A stretch of 58,444 bases of DNA, from NCBI GenBank assembly GCA_026416875.1, contig JAOAEI010000004.1, positions 1 to 58,444 of the forward strand, in the 5' to 3' direction. The notes beneath the pieces were generated by a model. That model had not been told where the DNA came from, did not search any database, and saw only the letters and a program-made list of their open reading frames with translations. The translations under genes were made by a program, and so were the position numbers. Positions 17,087-25,997 of this stretch are shown one piece after another; position 1 is the first letter of the stretch, and every line of letters starts with the position of its first letter. Source of the DNA: Caloramator sp. Its GTDB lineage: Bacteria; Bacillota; Clostridia; Clostridiales; Caloramatoraceae.

Positions 17087-19003
17087 ATGGCTGAAAAAAA
17101 GGGACTTTCACATGGAGCCTATGGAGGAGTAAGTGGAGATGAATATATTCCTTTTATTCCTGCAAGCGAAGTTATGCCTGAGGCTACAATAGTTTCTATT
17201 TTACTAGGCGTTTTATTTGCGATTATTTTTGGAGCAGCAAATACATACCTTGGGCTTAAGGTTGGTATGACTATTGCAGCTGGTATTCCTGCAGCAATTT
17301 TAGGAACAGGGCTTTTAAGGGGAATATTTAGAAGAAACAACATACTTGAAGCCAACATGGTTCAAGGAATTGCTGCAATGGGAGAGTCTATTGCAGGTGG
17401 AGTAATATTTACATTGCCTGCTATAATAATCTGGGGATTTGAATTGAAGCTTTCAACCATTGTTTTTGTTACACTGCTTGGAGGTCTTGTAGGAATATTA
17501 TTTGTGGTTCCTTTAAGAAGATATCTTTTAGTTGAAGAACACGGAAAGCTTATCTATCCTGAATCCATGGCTGCAGCTGAAGTTTTAGTTACAGGAAGCC
17601 AGGGTGGAGCAGGTTTTAAAACTGTCATGACAGGGTTATTTGGAGGAGGACTTTATAAGCTCTTTTCAGGAGGTTTTAGATTTTGGCTGGAGGAGCCCGA
17701 ATGGACTTTAAGGCCCCTTCAAGGAACTATATTTGGCGTTGATGCTATGGCCTCCCTTGTGGGAGTTGGATATATCGTCGGCATGGAGGCAGCCCTTTAT
17801 ATGTTTGCTGGGGCTATTGTCGCATGGCTTGGTTTAATACCTCTTATAAAATATATTGGTGCTGGACTTACAGCGCCGCTTTTCCCTGCAACGGTTCCTA
17901 TTTCAGAGATGAACGCTTGGCAGATATGGAGTAAATATATAAGATACATCGGTGCAGGCGCTGTTGCAGCTGGAGGATTTATAAGCCTTGGAAGAAGCTT
18001 GCCAACTATTATAAATTCCTTTAGATCAGCAATATCAGGAATTGGTGCAAAGGGTGGACAGCAAAAAAGAACTGAAATGGATGTTCCTATGACCTATGTT
18101 ATAATTGGAGCCTTTTTGGTATTTTTCCTTGCATGGTTTATTCCAGTTGTAAAAACAGGACCAATAGGGGCAATTCTTGCTGTATTTTTCTCCTTCTTCT
18201 TTGCAGTAGTTTCAGCAAGGATAGTAGGTCTTGTCGGTGCATCCAATAACCCTGTTTCCGGTATGACAATTGCAACACTCCTTTTTATAACTTCTGTTTT
18301 AAGATTTACTGGTTATACAGGGGATGCAGGAATGATTACAGCCCTTGTTGCAGGTGCTATTGTTTGTGTTGCAATTGCTGTTGCAGGAGGTGCAGCACAG
18401 AGCCTTAAGACAACTTTTATCATAGGCGGAACTCCAAGGCATGTTGAGATAGGAATGTATATAGGGCTTGCTGTTGCATCAGTTTTTGTTGGAATGGTTG
18501 TTCTTATGCTCAATAGAATCTACGGCATAGGTTCAGAACAAATAGCAGCACCACAGGCAACTTTGATGTCGATGGTTGTTAAGGGAGTTATGACAGGACA
18601 GCTTCCTTGGGCCCTTGTAATTGTAGGTGCAGTGTTTGGAGTTATGACTGCCTTGATGGGTATTCCAATACTTCCTGTTGCCCTTGGGCTTTACCTTCCT
18701 ATACATCTTAGTGCAGGAATATTGGTTGGAGGGCTCATTAGGTTGTTTGTTGAAAATAGATTTAAAAATGACGAAAAAGTTCAAAAGGAACAGGTGGAAA
18801 AGGGAGTTTTACTTGCATCTGGGCTTGTTGCTGGGGATGCACTTATGGGAATTTTGGTTGCGGCCTTTGCAGGGCTTGGAATAGATATAGCCTTTGGAGG
18901 AAGAATTGCTCCACTTATCACGGGAAGTTCATGGACTGCAGCAATTGTTCTTCTTCTTTTCTCCTTCTGGGTATATAGTTTTTCAACAAAAAGAGAAGGT
19001 TAA
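17087..19003 (+). CDS. OPT family oligopeptide transporter (copy 1)
   Basis: A 638-residue membrane protein with about 15-16 hydrophobic segments. It carries the OPT family pattern: cytoplasmic start GLSHGAYGGVSGDEYIPFIP, FGAANTYLGLKVGMTIAAGIPAAILG, NNILEANMVQ..AAMGESIAGG, and GIPILPVALGLYLPIHLSAGI. Prokaryotic OPT proteins take up small peptides (or metal-chelate complexes) by proton symport. It is closely similar along its whole length to the second OPT gene at 23912. The SD AAGGAGGGATATT precedes the ATG. A hairpin at 19041 separates it from the PqqD-like gene, so co-transcription with pepV would be partial. Confidence 0.93.
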   Translation: MAEKKGLSHGAYGGVSGDEYIPFIPASEVMPEATIVSILLGVLFAIIFGAANTYLGLKVGMTIAAGIPAAILGTGLLRGIFRRNNILEANMVQGIAAMGESIAGGVIFTLPAIIIWGFELKLSTIVFVTLLGGLVGILFVVPLRRYLLVEEHGKLIYPESMAAAEVLVTGSQGGAGFKTVMTGLFGGGLYKLFSGGFRFWLEEPEWTLRPLQGTIFGVDAMASLVGVGYIVGMEAALYMFAGAIVAWLGLIPLIKYIGAGLTAPLFPATVPISEMNAWQIWSKYIRYIGAGAVAAGGFISLGRSLPTIINSFRSAISGIGAKGGQQKRTEMDVPMTYVIIGAFLVFFLAWFIPVVKTGPIGAILAVFFSFFFAVVSARIVGLVGASNNPVSGMTIATLLFITSVLRFTGYTGDAGMITALVAGAIVCVAIAVAGGAAQSLKTTFIIGGTPRHVEIGMYIGLAVASVFVGMVVLMLNRIYGIGSEQIAAPQATLMSMVVKGVMTGQLPWALVIVGAVFGVMTALMGIPILPVALGLYLPIHLSAGILVGGLIRLFVENRFKNDEKVQKEQVEKGVLLASGLVAGDALMGILVAAFAGLGIDIAFGGRIAPLITGSSWTAAIVLLLFSFWVYSFSTKREG

Positions 19004-19040
19004 AATTTTCTTTTAAATGAATTAATGGTGAGTTATAATT

Positions 19041-19070
19041 AAAGGAGAAGCTGATGCTTCTCCTTTAATT
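19041..19070 (+). terminator. Hairpin between OPT copy 1 and PqqD-like gene
   Basis: Perfect 11-bp stem AAAGGAGAAGC / GCTTCTCCTTT around a TGAT loop, followed by AATTT. It may be a terminator or a processing/stability element in a longer transcript. Confidence 0.7.
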
Positions 19071-19088
19071 TACTAGGCAGGTGATTTT

Positions 19089-19442
19089 ATGGCAAAGGAA
19101 AAGAAGGATGATAATTTTCTACTTTATATCCCGAAGAAAAAGCACCTTACCTTTGAAAAAAGGGATGGAAAAATTTATTTGATTTTTTATCACAACAAGC
19201 CAATAGAGAAATTTTTGAGATGGCTTGTTAAGAAACCTGCGGTGAGCGATATTGAGCTTGATGGCCTAGGTTCAAGGGTATGGGAGCTTATCGATGGGGT
19301 AAATACTGTTTACGACATTGGTCAAAAGCTTTTGGAGGAATATGGTAAAGAGGCTGAACCAGTTTATGAAAGGCTTATTATGTATTTAAGATATTTAAAC
19401 AGGCGGGGCTGGATAGCCTTTGAAAGAGGAAATCGAAAGTAA
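19089..19442 (+). CDS. PqqD-family (RRE-type) small protein
   Basis: A 117-residue protein. Residues about 35-110 match the PqqD winged-helix fold: VSDIELDGLGSRVWELIDGVNTVYDIGQKLLEEYG, then YLRYLNRRGWIAFER. PqqD-type domains (RiPP recognition elements) bind precursor peptides for radical-SAM or other maturases. No maturase or precursor gene is visible nearby; instead it sits between an OPT peptide transporter and a dipeptidase, with its stop 13 bases before the pepV start. The fold assignment is sound, the function is not. Peptide binding linked to transport, or a regulatory role, are the inferences to consider. Confidence 0.8.
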   Translation: MAKEKKDDNFLLYIPKKKHLTFEKRDGKIYLIFYHNKPIEKFLRWLVKKPAVSDIELDGLGSRVWELIDGVNTVYDIGQKLLEEYGKEAEPVYERLIMYLRYLNRRGWIAFERGNRK

Positions 19443-19454
19443 GGGGGAATCGAT

Positions 19455-20844
19455 ATGGATATTAATTTAAAAATCGATAGTATGAGGGATGAGATTATAA
19501 AGTCAACACAGGAAATTTTAAAGATTAAAAGTGTTGAAGATACTCCAAAGGAAGGAATGCCTTTTGGGGAAGGCGTTGCAAAGTCATTAGAATATGCTTT
19601 GAATTTATCTAAGGAGCTTGGATTTAAGGCTGTAAATATGGATGGATATGTTGGATATGCTGAATATGGTGAAGGAGAAGATTACATAGCTGTTTTAGGG
19701 CATCTTGATGTTGTTCCAGAAGGAGATGGATGGCAATATCCACCATATGGTGCAGAAATTCACGATGGCAAAATATATGCAAGGGGTGCCCTCGATGATA
19801 AAGGGCCTATGATTGCTGCTTTATATGGATTAAAGGCTATTAAGGATTTGAATTTACCACTTTCAAAAAGGATAAGAATAATATTTGGAACTAATGAAGA
19901 AACAGGCTCTAATGATATTCCATATTATTTAAAATCTGAAAAACCTCCGGTTGCTGGATTTACTCCAGATGCTGAATTTCCACTAATCCACGCCGAAAAG
20001 GGACTAACTGTATTTAACATAGTGAAGGAACTTGAAAGAAAAGGAAATGGCGATATAAAGATAGAATATATAAAGGGCGGACAAAGAGCTAATATGGTTC
20101 CGGATTACTGCGAAGCAGGACTTGATGCTAAAGATAAAGGTGCTGTTATAAAAAAGGCTGATGAATTTGCAATAAGAACTGGATTTGATGTTAAAGTGGA
20201 AGATAAGGACGATAAAATTAATAGTTAAGGCCTTTGGTGTTTCAGCCCATGGAAGCGTTCCTGAACATGGAAAAAATGCCATAATGATTATGTTTGCCTT
20301 CCTTAGCGAACTAAATCTACCAGATAGCGATATTAAGGATTTTATAGATTTTATGAATAAATATGTTGGATTTGAAACAAAGGGTGAATCCTTCGGATGC
20401 TACTTAAAGGATGAAACAGGTGAGCTCTCCTTTAATGTTGGTGTTATTGATATGAAGGAAGATAAAGTAACTGTAGCACTTAACTTAAGATATCCCTGCA
20501 CATATAAGCTTGAGGATATGATGAATCCGTTTAATAAAAGGATTGAAGGAACAGGCATTAAGGTGGAAAACCTTGCTCATCAGGAGCCCATTTATTTTGC
20601 AAAGGACCATGAATTAGTTCAAAAGCTTATGGGGGTTTATAGGGAATTTGTTAATGATAATAGTGAACCTTTGGCAATAGGTGGAGGAACCTATGCAAAG
20701 GAAATGCCAAACACACTAGCCTTTGGACCGCTTTTCCCAGGAAAACCAGATGTAATACATCAAGCAAATGAATATATTGAGATAGAGGATCTTATAACGA
20801 TTACAAAGATTTATGCAAAGGCGATGTATGAATTAGCAAGATAG
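19455..20844 (+). pseudogene. pepV: Dipeptidase PepV (M20 family), split by a +1 frameshift
   Basis: Two overlapping frames give one M20 dipeptidase. The first (19455-20228) has the zinc motifs LGHLDVVPEGDGW, ARGALDDKGP, NEETGS and PDAEFPLIHAEKG. The second resumes with LIVKAFGVSAHGSVPEHGKNA and ends with the last metal-ligand region HQANEYIE. Reading three rather than four A's at 20214-20217 (Asp-Lys-Leu-Ile-Val-Lys) joins them as a 462-residue protein, the usual PepV size. PepV releases amino acids from imported dipeptides in the cytoplasm, fitting the flanking OPT gene. As given the protein would be cut at 257 residues, losing the lid and C-terminal zinc ligand. Confidence 0.88.
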
Positions 20845-20859
20845 GATTTGGGTGGTTAT

Positions 20860-21399
20860 ATGGAGCTTGGGAAAAAAATTAGGAGTTTAAGAAAGGAACT
20901 TGGTAAAAGCCTTGAGGATCTAGCTAAGGAATCAGGACTAAGTATAGGTCTATTAAGTCAAATTGAGAGGGATATCACTGGACCTTCGGTGGAGTCTTTA
21001 TGGAAAATAGCAAAGGCTTTAAATGTTTCAATGAATTATTTTTTCGATAATTATGAGGAAAACAACCCGGTTGTTAGGAAAAATGAAAGAAAACAATTAA
21101 AACTGCCAAATTCAAATGTAACATATGAGCTTTTATCTCCAAATTTAAATAGAAAGATAGAGTTTTTAATTGTAAAAATAGAGCCTGGTCAGTGTAACAA
21201 AAAGGAGCTCATTGCCCATGAGGGGGAAGAATGTGGATATGTAATTAAAGGTAAATTAAAAATAAAATGGGGAGATAAGGAATATATATTAGAAGAGGGC
21301 GACAGCATATACTTTGACAGCACTGTTCCCCATAGGTTTATCAATATAGGAGATGAGGAGTGCATATCCATTTGGGCTATGACGCCGCCAAGTTTCTAA
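20860..21399 (+). CDS. XRE-family regulator with C-terminal cupin
   Basis: ATG 20860 is used (GGTGG just before it); a TTG at 20848 is the alternative. The 179-residue protein has an N-terminal helix-turn-helix (residues 1-60: GKKIRSLRKELGKSLEDLAKESGLSIGLLSQIER) and a C-terminal cupin_2 barrel (about 95-179) with HEGEECGYVIKGKLKIKWGD and STVPHRFINIGDEE. PuuR/SinR-like regulators with this layout sense small ligands such as polyamines, amino acids or peptides. Its place right after pepV and before DUF819/M19/OPT makes it the best candidate regulator of the peptide-use island. Confidence 0.9.
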   Translation: MELGKKIRSLRKELGKSLEDLAKESGLSIGLLSQIERDITGPSVESLWKIAKALNVSMNYFFDNYEENNPVVRKNERKQLKLPNSNVTYELLSPNLNRKIEFLIVKIEPGQCNKKELIAHEGEECGYVIKGKLKIKWGDKEYILEEGDSIYFDSTVPHRFINIGDEECISIWAMTPPSF

Positions 21400-21434
21400 T
21401 TTCAATAAATTGAAAAAATAATGCTAAAAACGAA

Positions 21435-21485
21435 GAAAAACGGCTTAAATTTTCAATAAATTAGAAAATTAAGCCGTTTTTTATA
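21435..21485 (+). terminator. Strong terminator after XRE-cupin regulator
   Basis: About 18-bp stem: AAAACGGCTTAAATTTTC pairs with GAAAATTAAGCCGTTTT, one bulge or mismatch at most, followed by T's. It closes the pqqD-pepV-regulator unit. Confidence 0.85.
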
Positions 21486-21545
21486 TTTAACTCTTTTGGA
21501 AAAATATGATAATATTAAATTAAGAATATTAAGGAGGGGGATTTT

Positions 21546-22748
21546 ATGCCGTTTATTAAACCGGATGATACGTGGGCTTTATGGGCAATTCTTGTTGGTT
21601 GGGCAGCTGTAAGTATTTATCTTGAACAGACTTATAAGTGGGCATCAAAGGTGAGCGGTGCTATTATTGCACTTTTAGGTGCTTTGATTTTGGCAAACTT
21701 AAAGATTATTCCAACAGAATCGCCAGTTTATGATACTGTTTGGGGTTATGTTGTTCCTCTTGCAGTTCCGCTCTTGCTTTACAAGGCAGACCTTAGAAGA
21801 ATATGGAGGGAAAGTGGTAGGACCTTTTTAGCATTTAATATTTCTGCTATTGGAACAATATTAGGTGCAATTCTTGCAGTATTAATTTTAAAAGGTTTTG
21901 TTTCAGAACCCCATAAAGTAGCGGCAATTATGACAGGAAGTTATATCGGCGGTGGTGTTAATTTTGTTGCTATGTCAGAGGCTTTTAAGGCAGACAAAAA
22001 CACAGTAAATGCTCTTATCGTTGCAGACAATCTAAACATGGCTTTATATTTTATGATTCTTATGCTAATTCCAGCTAACGCCTTCTTTAAAAAATATTTT
22101 AAACATCCATATGAGGATATGTTTGTAAGTGAAACTGCAGCAACCGATGAAAAAAACAAGGCTGCAGAATACTGGGGCAGAAAGGAAATTTCACTTCTTG
22201 ATATTGCAAAGGCAATGGGAAGTGCATTTGTAATAGTAGCTGTTTCAATTAAATTCTGTTCTTTTATAAATTCAACCGGTCTTGGAGAGTTAGGAAAATC
22301 AATTTTAGGTCAGAAGTATTTTATAATAACTACTTTGACAGTTATTCTTGCAACGCTATTCCCAAAATTCTTTGGAGAAATCAGAGGTGCACAGGAATTA
22401 GGAACATTTTTAATATATATATTCTTTGTAGTAATTGGAGCACCAGCAGATATTAAGATGATAATTCTAAATAGTCCAATTTTGTTTGTATTCTGTGCTT
22501 TGATGGTAATTGTAAACTTAATTGTTACCTTTGGAATTGGTAGATTGTTTAAATTAAATTTAGAGGAACTTTGCGTTGCTTCTAATGCTAATGTAGGAGG
22601 ACCTACAACAGCTGCAGCAATGGCAATAGCAAAGGGATGGAATGAACTAGTGCTACCTGCTATGCTTGTGGGTGTGTGGGGCTATGTAATTGGAAATTAT
22701 TTAGGCTTACTAAATGGAAATTTAATATTAAGACTATTTGGCCAATAG
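21546..22748 (+). CDS. DUF819 family membrane protein
   Basis: A 400-residue membrane protein with about ten helices, starting at ATG behind AAGGAGGGGG. The order of motifs fits DUF819 (YjcL-like): WAILVGWAAVSIYLEQ, VPLAVPLLLYKADLRRIWRESGR, IMTGSYIGGGVNFVAMSEAF, and ASNANVGGPTTAAAMAIAKGW in the last third. The internal pair of glycine-rich segments (GSYIGGGVN and NVGGPTTA) suggests an inverted-repeat transporter fold. The substrate is unknown. Between peptide-related genes it may export or import an amino acid or peptide product. It shares a transcript with the M19 dipeptidase gene, with a hairpin in the gap. Confidence 0.85.
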   Translation: MPFIKPDDTWALWAILVGWAAVSIYLEQTYKWASKVSGAIIALLGALILANLKIIPTESPVYDTVWGYVVPLAVPLLLYKADLRRIWRESGRTFLAFNISAIGTILGAILAVLILKGFVSEPHKVAAIMTGSYIGGGVNFVAMSEAFKADKNTVNALIVADNLNMALYFMILMLIPANAFFKKYFKHPYEDMFVSETAATDEKNKAAEYWGRKEISLLDIAKAMGSAFVIVAVSIKFCSFINSTGLGELGKSILGQKYFIITTLTVILATLFPKFFGEIRGAQELGTFLIYIFFVVIGAPADIKMIILNSPILFVFCALMVIVNLIVTFGIGRLFKLNLEELCVASNANVGGPTTAAAMAIAKGWNELVLPAMLVGVWGYVIGNYLGLLNGNLILRLFGQ

Positions 22749-22768
22749 GGGATGGATTCCATCCCCTT
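22748..22768 (+). terminator. Intercistronic hairpin DUF819-M19 peptidase
   Basis: GGGGATGG / CCATCCCC stem with an ATT loop and only TTAA after it. The next SD (AAGGGGGG) follows within 20 bases. It is more likely a stability element or weak terminator than a full stop. Confidence 0.5.
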
Positions 22769-22789
22769 AATATTTAAGGGGGGACCAAT

Positions 22790-23758
22790 ATGTTTATATT
22801 TGATGCACATTCAGATATATTAACAGATATTACTGTAAAAAGGCAAAATGGGGAAAGGGATATATTTAGAAAATATCATTATGAAAAATTGAAAAGAGGC
22901 GGTATAGGAGGATTAATTGCTGTTATATGGATAGACAAAATGAATGTGGATCCATTAGACAGAATGAATGAAATAATAAATGAAGGTTTTAATGAATTGA
23001 AGGAAATTAAAGATATTGTAGAGATTGTGCTAAAATATGAAGACTTTGAAAGGATAAGACGGGAAGGTAAGATGCAGATTGTTTTAGGATGTGAAGGGCT
23101 TTCGGGCATTAAGGGGGACATTCATTACTTAGATCTTTTATATGAGATCGGGATCAGGCATGCAAGTTTAACTTGGAATGAGGAGAATGAATTGGGAACA
23201 GGTGTTAAGGGTGATCCTAAAAGAGGTTTAACAAGACTTGGACAAGTTGCTATAAAAAAACTAGAAAACCTTGGAATCGTAGTAGATGTTTCTCATGCTA
23301 ATGAAAAAACATTTTGGGATATATGCGAAATTACAACAAAACCGATAATAGCATCCCATTCAAACGCTTATTCTCTCTGCCCTCATCCGAGAAATTTAAA
23401 GGATGAACAGATAAAGGCTATTGCAGAAAAAAAGGGAGTAATTGGGATAAATGCATGGCCGGATTTTATAGATGAGTTTAATCCAACCCTTGAAGGATTT
23501 GTTGATCATATAGACTATATGGTTGAAAAGGCAGGAATAGATCATGTTGCCCTTGGATTTGATTTCTGCGACTTTTTGAGCTTTGATGCTACATCGAGTT
23601 TTTCAGATGAAAATAAGGTTACTAGGGGACTTGAAGATGCATCAAAGTCAATGGCTGTAATTGATTTGCTTTTAAAAAGGGGCTATAAGTATGAAGACAT
23701 CGAAAAGATAGTGTATAAAAATATTGAAAAAGTTTTTAAAATGAGCATCTCATATTGA
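22790..23758 (+). CDS. Membrane-dipeptidase-type peptidase, M19 family
   Basis: A 322-residue zinc peptidase of the renal dipeptidase family. Markers: FDAHSDILTD (His-x-Asp metal pair, residues 4-13), GCEGLSGIKGD carrying the bridging acidic residue, LTWNEENELGTG, VDVSHANEKTFWDI, and IIASHSNAYSLCPHPRNLKDEQI with later His ligands, then HVALGFDFCD. It cleaves dipeptides, including those with D-residues at the C-terminal side. No signal peptide is seen, so the bacterial enzyme acts in the cytoplasm. A terminator overlapping the stop codon ends the unit. Confidence 0.92.
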   Translation: MFIFDAHSDILTDITVKRQNGERDIFRKYHYEKLKRGGIGGLIAVIWIDKMNVDPLDRMNEIINEGFNELKEIKDIVEIVLKYEDFERIRREGKMQIVLGCEGLSGIKGDIHYLDLLYEIGIRHASLTWNEENELGTGVKGDPKRGLTRLGQVAIKKLENLGIVVDVSHANEKTFWDICEITTKPIIASHSNAYSLCPHPRNLKDEQIKAIAEKKGVIGINAWPDFIDEFNPTLEGFVDHIDYMVEKAGIDHVALGFDFCDFLSFDATSSFSDENKVTRGLEDASKSMAVIDLLLKRGYKYEDIEKIVYKNIEKVFKMSISY

Positions 23759-23770
23759 GGTGCTTTTTTT
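23744..23770 (+). terminator. Terminator after M19 peptidase
   Basis: AGCATCTC / GAGGTGCT stem (one G-T pair), ATATT loop, T7 run; it overlaps the stop codon. Confidence 0.8.
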
Positions 23771-23911
23771 ATTCAAAAAAATGACAAATGGAATAGAAAA
23801 ATTATAAAAAATTAAAAATTTTTTTAAAAGCAAAGAAGGAATTTTTACAAATATGTAGAATTTATATATTTGTGCGACAAAATCTAACAAATTTCTAAAG
23901 GAGGGGGTCTT

Positions 23912-25822
23912 ATGGCAGAAAATAAAGGGCTTTCTGCGGGAGCTTATGGCGGAGTTTCAGGTGACGATTATGTTCCATATGTTCCTGTAAGCAAAGCTAT
24001 GCCAGAAATGACAGTTTTATCAATCTTTATCGGTATCATTTTTGCAATAGTATTTGGTGCAGCAAATACTTATCTTGGACTTAAGGTTGGTATGACAATA
24101 GCTGCAGGTATTCCTGGTGCTATTTTGGCCACTGGAATACTTAAGGGTATTCTAAGAAGAAATAATATCCTTGAAGCTAATATGATTCAAGCGATGGCGT
24201 CAATGGGAGAATCCTTAGCAGGTGGTCTTATATTTATAATTCCTGCGGTTATAATTTTTGGTGATAAACTAACCATTGGAACAATAACTGTTGTTGCAAT
24301 TTTAGGCAGCCTTTTAGGTATTTTGTTCGTTGTTCCATTAAGAAGATATTTAATCGTTGAAGAGCACGGAAGGCTTGTTTATCCAGAAGGTATGGCAGCT
24401 GCTGAAGTTTTAGTTTCTTCAAGTACTGGAGGAACAGGTTTTAAGACAATGATGACAGGTGTTGCAGGCGGCGGAATATTTAAGTTCTTATCAGAAGGGC
24501 TACTTCTTTGGAAGTATGAACCAGAATGGACTATTAAACCTTTGCAGGGAACAATTTTTGGTGCTGACGTTACAGCAGCTTTAATAGGTGTTGGCTATAT
24601 CGTTGGTATTGAAATCGGTATGTATATGTTTGCCGGTGCACTTGTTGCTTGGCTTGGGCTTATTCCTCTTATTAAGTATATAGGTGCAGGCCTTACAGAG
24701 CCATTATTCCCATCAGCAGCTTTAATTAAAGACATGGATGCTTGGGCTATATGGAGTAAGTATATAAGATATGTGGGTGCCGGAGCAGTTATTGCAGGTG
24801 GATTCATAAGCATTGCTAAAGCTATGCCAACTATAGCAAGATCCTTTAAGTCAGCTATGTCAGGAATTGGCGCAAAGGCAAGCCAAAAGAGAACAGATGT
24901 TGACGTTCCTATGACTTATGTTATCGCAGGTGCAATATTTGTATTCATCATGGCTTGGTTATTCCCAATGACTAATGTTCCAGTTGCTGGTGCAATATTT
25001 GTTATTATATTTGCCTTCTTCTTCTCAGTTGTATCAGCAAGATTAGTTGGTATGATCGGAACATCAAATAACCCAATTTCTGGCATGACGATTTCATCAC
25101 TATTGTTTATAACAGGTATATTAAAGATTACTGGACATGCTGATAATAGAGCAATGGTTGCTGCTATTATTGCAGGCGGAATTGTTTGTGTTGCTATTGC
25201 AATCGCTGGAGGAACAGCACAAAGCTTAAAGACAACATTCATAATAGGTGGAACTCCAAAGAATCTTGAAATTGGTATGTTCCTTGCATCTGCAGCATCT
25301 GCAGCTGCTATAGGTTATGTTATACTAATGCTCAACTCAGCCTACGGAATTGGATCAAAGGAAATTCCAGCACCTCAGGCAACTATGATGTCGATGGTTG
25401 TTAAAGGAATTATGACTTCACAACTTCCATGGACATTAGTTCTTGCAGGTATTTCCTTTGGAGTAATGTGTGAACTTATGGGTATTCCAATACTTCCATT
25501 TGCCCTTGGACTATATCTTCCAATTCATTTAAGTGCAGGGGTTGTAATTGGCGGTATTGTAAGAGCAGTTGTTGATAAGAAGTTCAAGGATAATGAAGAG
25601 GTTCTAAAGGAAAAGACAGAAAAGGGAGTTCTTTTGGCGTCAGGTATGGTTGCTGGGGAATCCTTAGTTGGAATACTTCTTGCAGTTTTTGCAATGGTTG
25701 GAGTAAACATTGGAATTGGAGAAAAGATACTTCCAGCAATAACTTCAAGCCCATGGACTTCAGCGGTAATGGGATTTGTATTGTGCTATTGGATTTACAG
25801 CTTCGTTGTGAAGAAGGATTAA
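23912..25822 (+). CDS. OPT family oligopeptide transporter (copy 2)
   Basis: A 636-residue paralogue of the OPT protein at 17087: same length and collinear motifs from KGLSAGAYGGVSGDDYVPYVP through FGAANTYLGLKVGMTIAAGIPGAIL, NNILEANMIQ..ASMGESLAGG, and MGIPILPFALGLYLPIHLSAGV. It uses an AAAGGAGGGGGT ribosome-binding site and sits alone between two terminators with its own roughly 150-base leader (an ACAAATAT / ATATTTGT dyad lies at 23847-23873). Predicted proton-coupled uptake of small peptides. Different leaders for the two copies suggest separate regulation or different peptide preference. Confidence 0.93.
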   Translation: MAENKGLSAGAYGGVSGDDYVPYVPVSKAMPEMTVLSIFIGIIFAIVFGAANTYLGLKVGMTIAAGIPGAILATGILKGILRRNNILEANMIQAMASMGESLAGGLIFIIPAVIIFGDKLTIGTITVVAILGSLLGILFVVPLRRYLIVEEHGRLVYPEGMAAAEVLVSSSTGGTGFKTMMTGVAGGGIFKFLSEGLLLWKYEPEWTIKPLQGTIFGADVTAALIGVGYIVGIEIGMYMFAGALVAWLGLIPLIKYIGAGLTEPLFPSAALIKDMDAWAIWSKYIRYVGAGAVIAGGFISIAKAMPTIARSFKSAMSGIGAKASQKRTDVDVPMTYVIAGAIFVFIMAWLFPMTNVPVAGAIFVIIFAFFFSVVSARLVGMIGTSNNPISGMTISSLLFITGILKITGHADNRAMVAAIIAGGIVCVAIAIAGGTAQSLKTTFIIGGTPKNLEIGMFLASAASAAAIGYVILMLNSAYGIGSKEIPAPQATMMSMVVKGIMTSQLPWTLVLAGISFGVMCELMGIPILPFALGLYLPIHLSAGVVIGGIVRAVVDKKFKDNEEVLKEKTEKGVLLASGMVAGESLVGILLAVFAMVGVNIGIGEKILPAITSSPWTSAVMGFVLCYWIYSFVVKKD

Positions 25823-25828
25823 TCTATG

Positions 25829-25866
25829 GCCCTTAAGAAGTTAAATACTTCTTAAGGGCTTTTTTA
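25829..25866 (+). terminator. Terminator after OPT copy 2
   Basis: Perfect 13-bp stem GCCCTTAAGAAGT / ACTTCTTAAGGGC, TAAAT loop, T6. Confidence 0.9.
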
Positions 25867-25883
25867 TAATAATAAATAATATT

Positions 25884-25917
25884 TATAAAATATTTGACAA
25901 AATATTTTATAAATTTA
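25884..25917 (+). promoter_or_regulatory. hutH promoter region with 12-bp dyad operator candidate
   Basis: A perfect inverted repeat TATAAAATATTT (25884-25895), spacer GACA, AAATATTTTATA (25900-25911) straddles a consensus -35 TTGACA (25894-25899). TATATT or TATATA boxes lie 17-18 bases further on. Such placement suits a repressor site. The dyad is AT-only, so chance is a real alternative. Confidence 0.45.
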
Positions 25918-25997
25918 TATATTTCGAAAAAGTTAAATAAATGTTATAATAATTATGTAAAATTTATAGTTTGGTAACTTTTTAGGGGGGTAACGTA

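Noticed and set aside
23847-23873. ACAAATAT-N11-ATATTTGT dyad before the second OPT gene
   Set aside because: Short and AT-only; not present before the first OPT gene, so chance cannot be ruled out.
24916-25242. Minus-strand ORF of 108 codons inside the second OPT gene
   Set aside because: Shadow frame rich in Ala/Ile/Pro/Thr as expected from antisense of a membrane protein; no SD.
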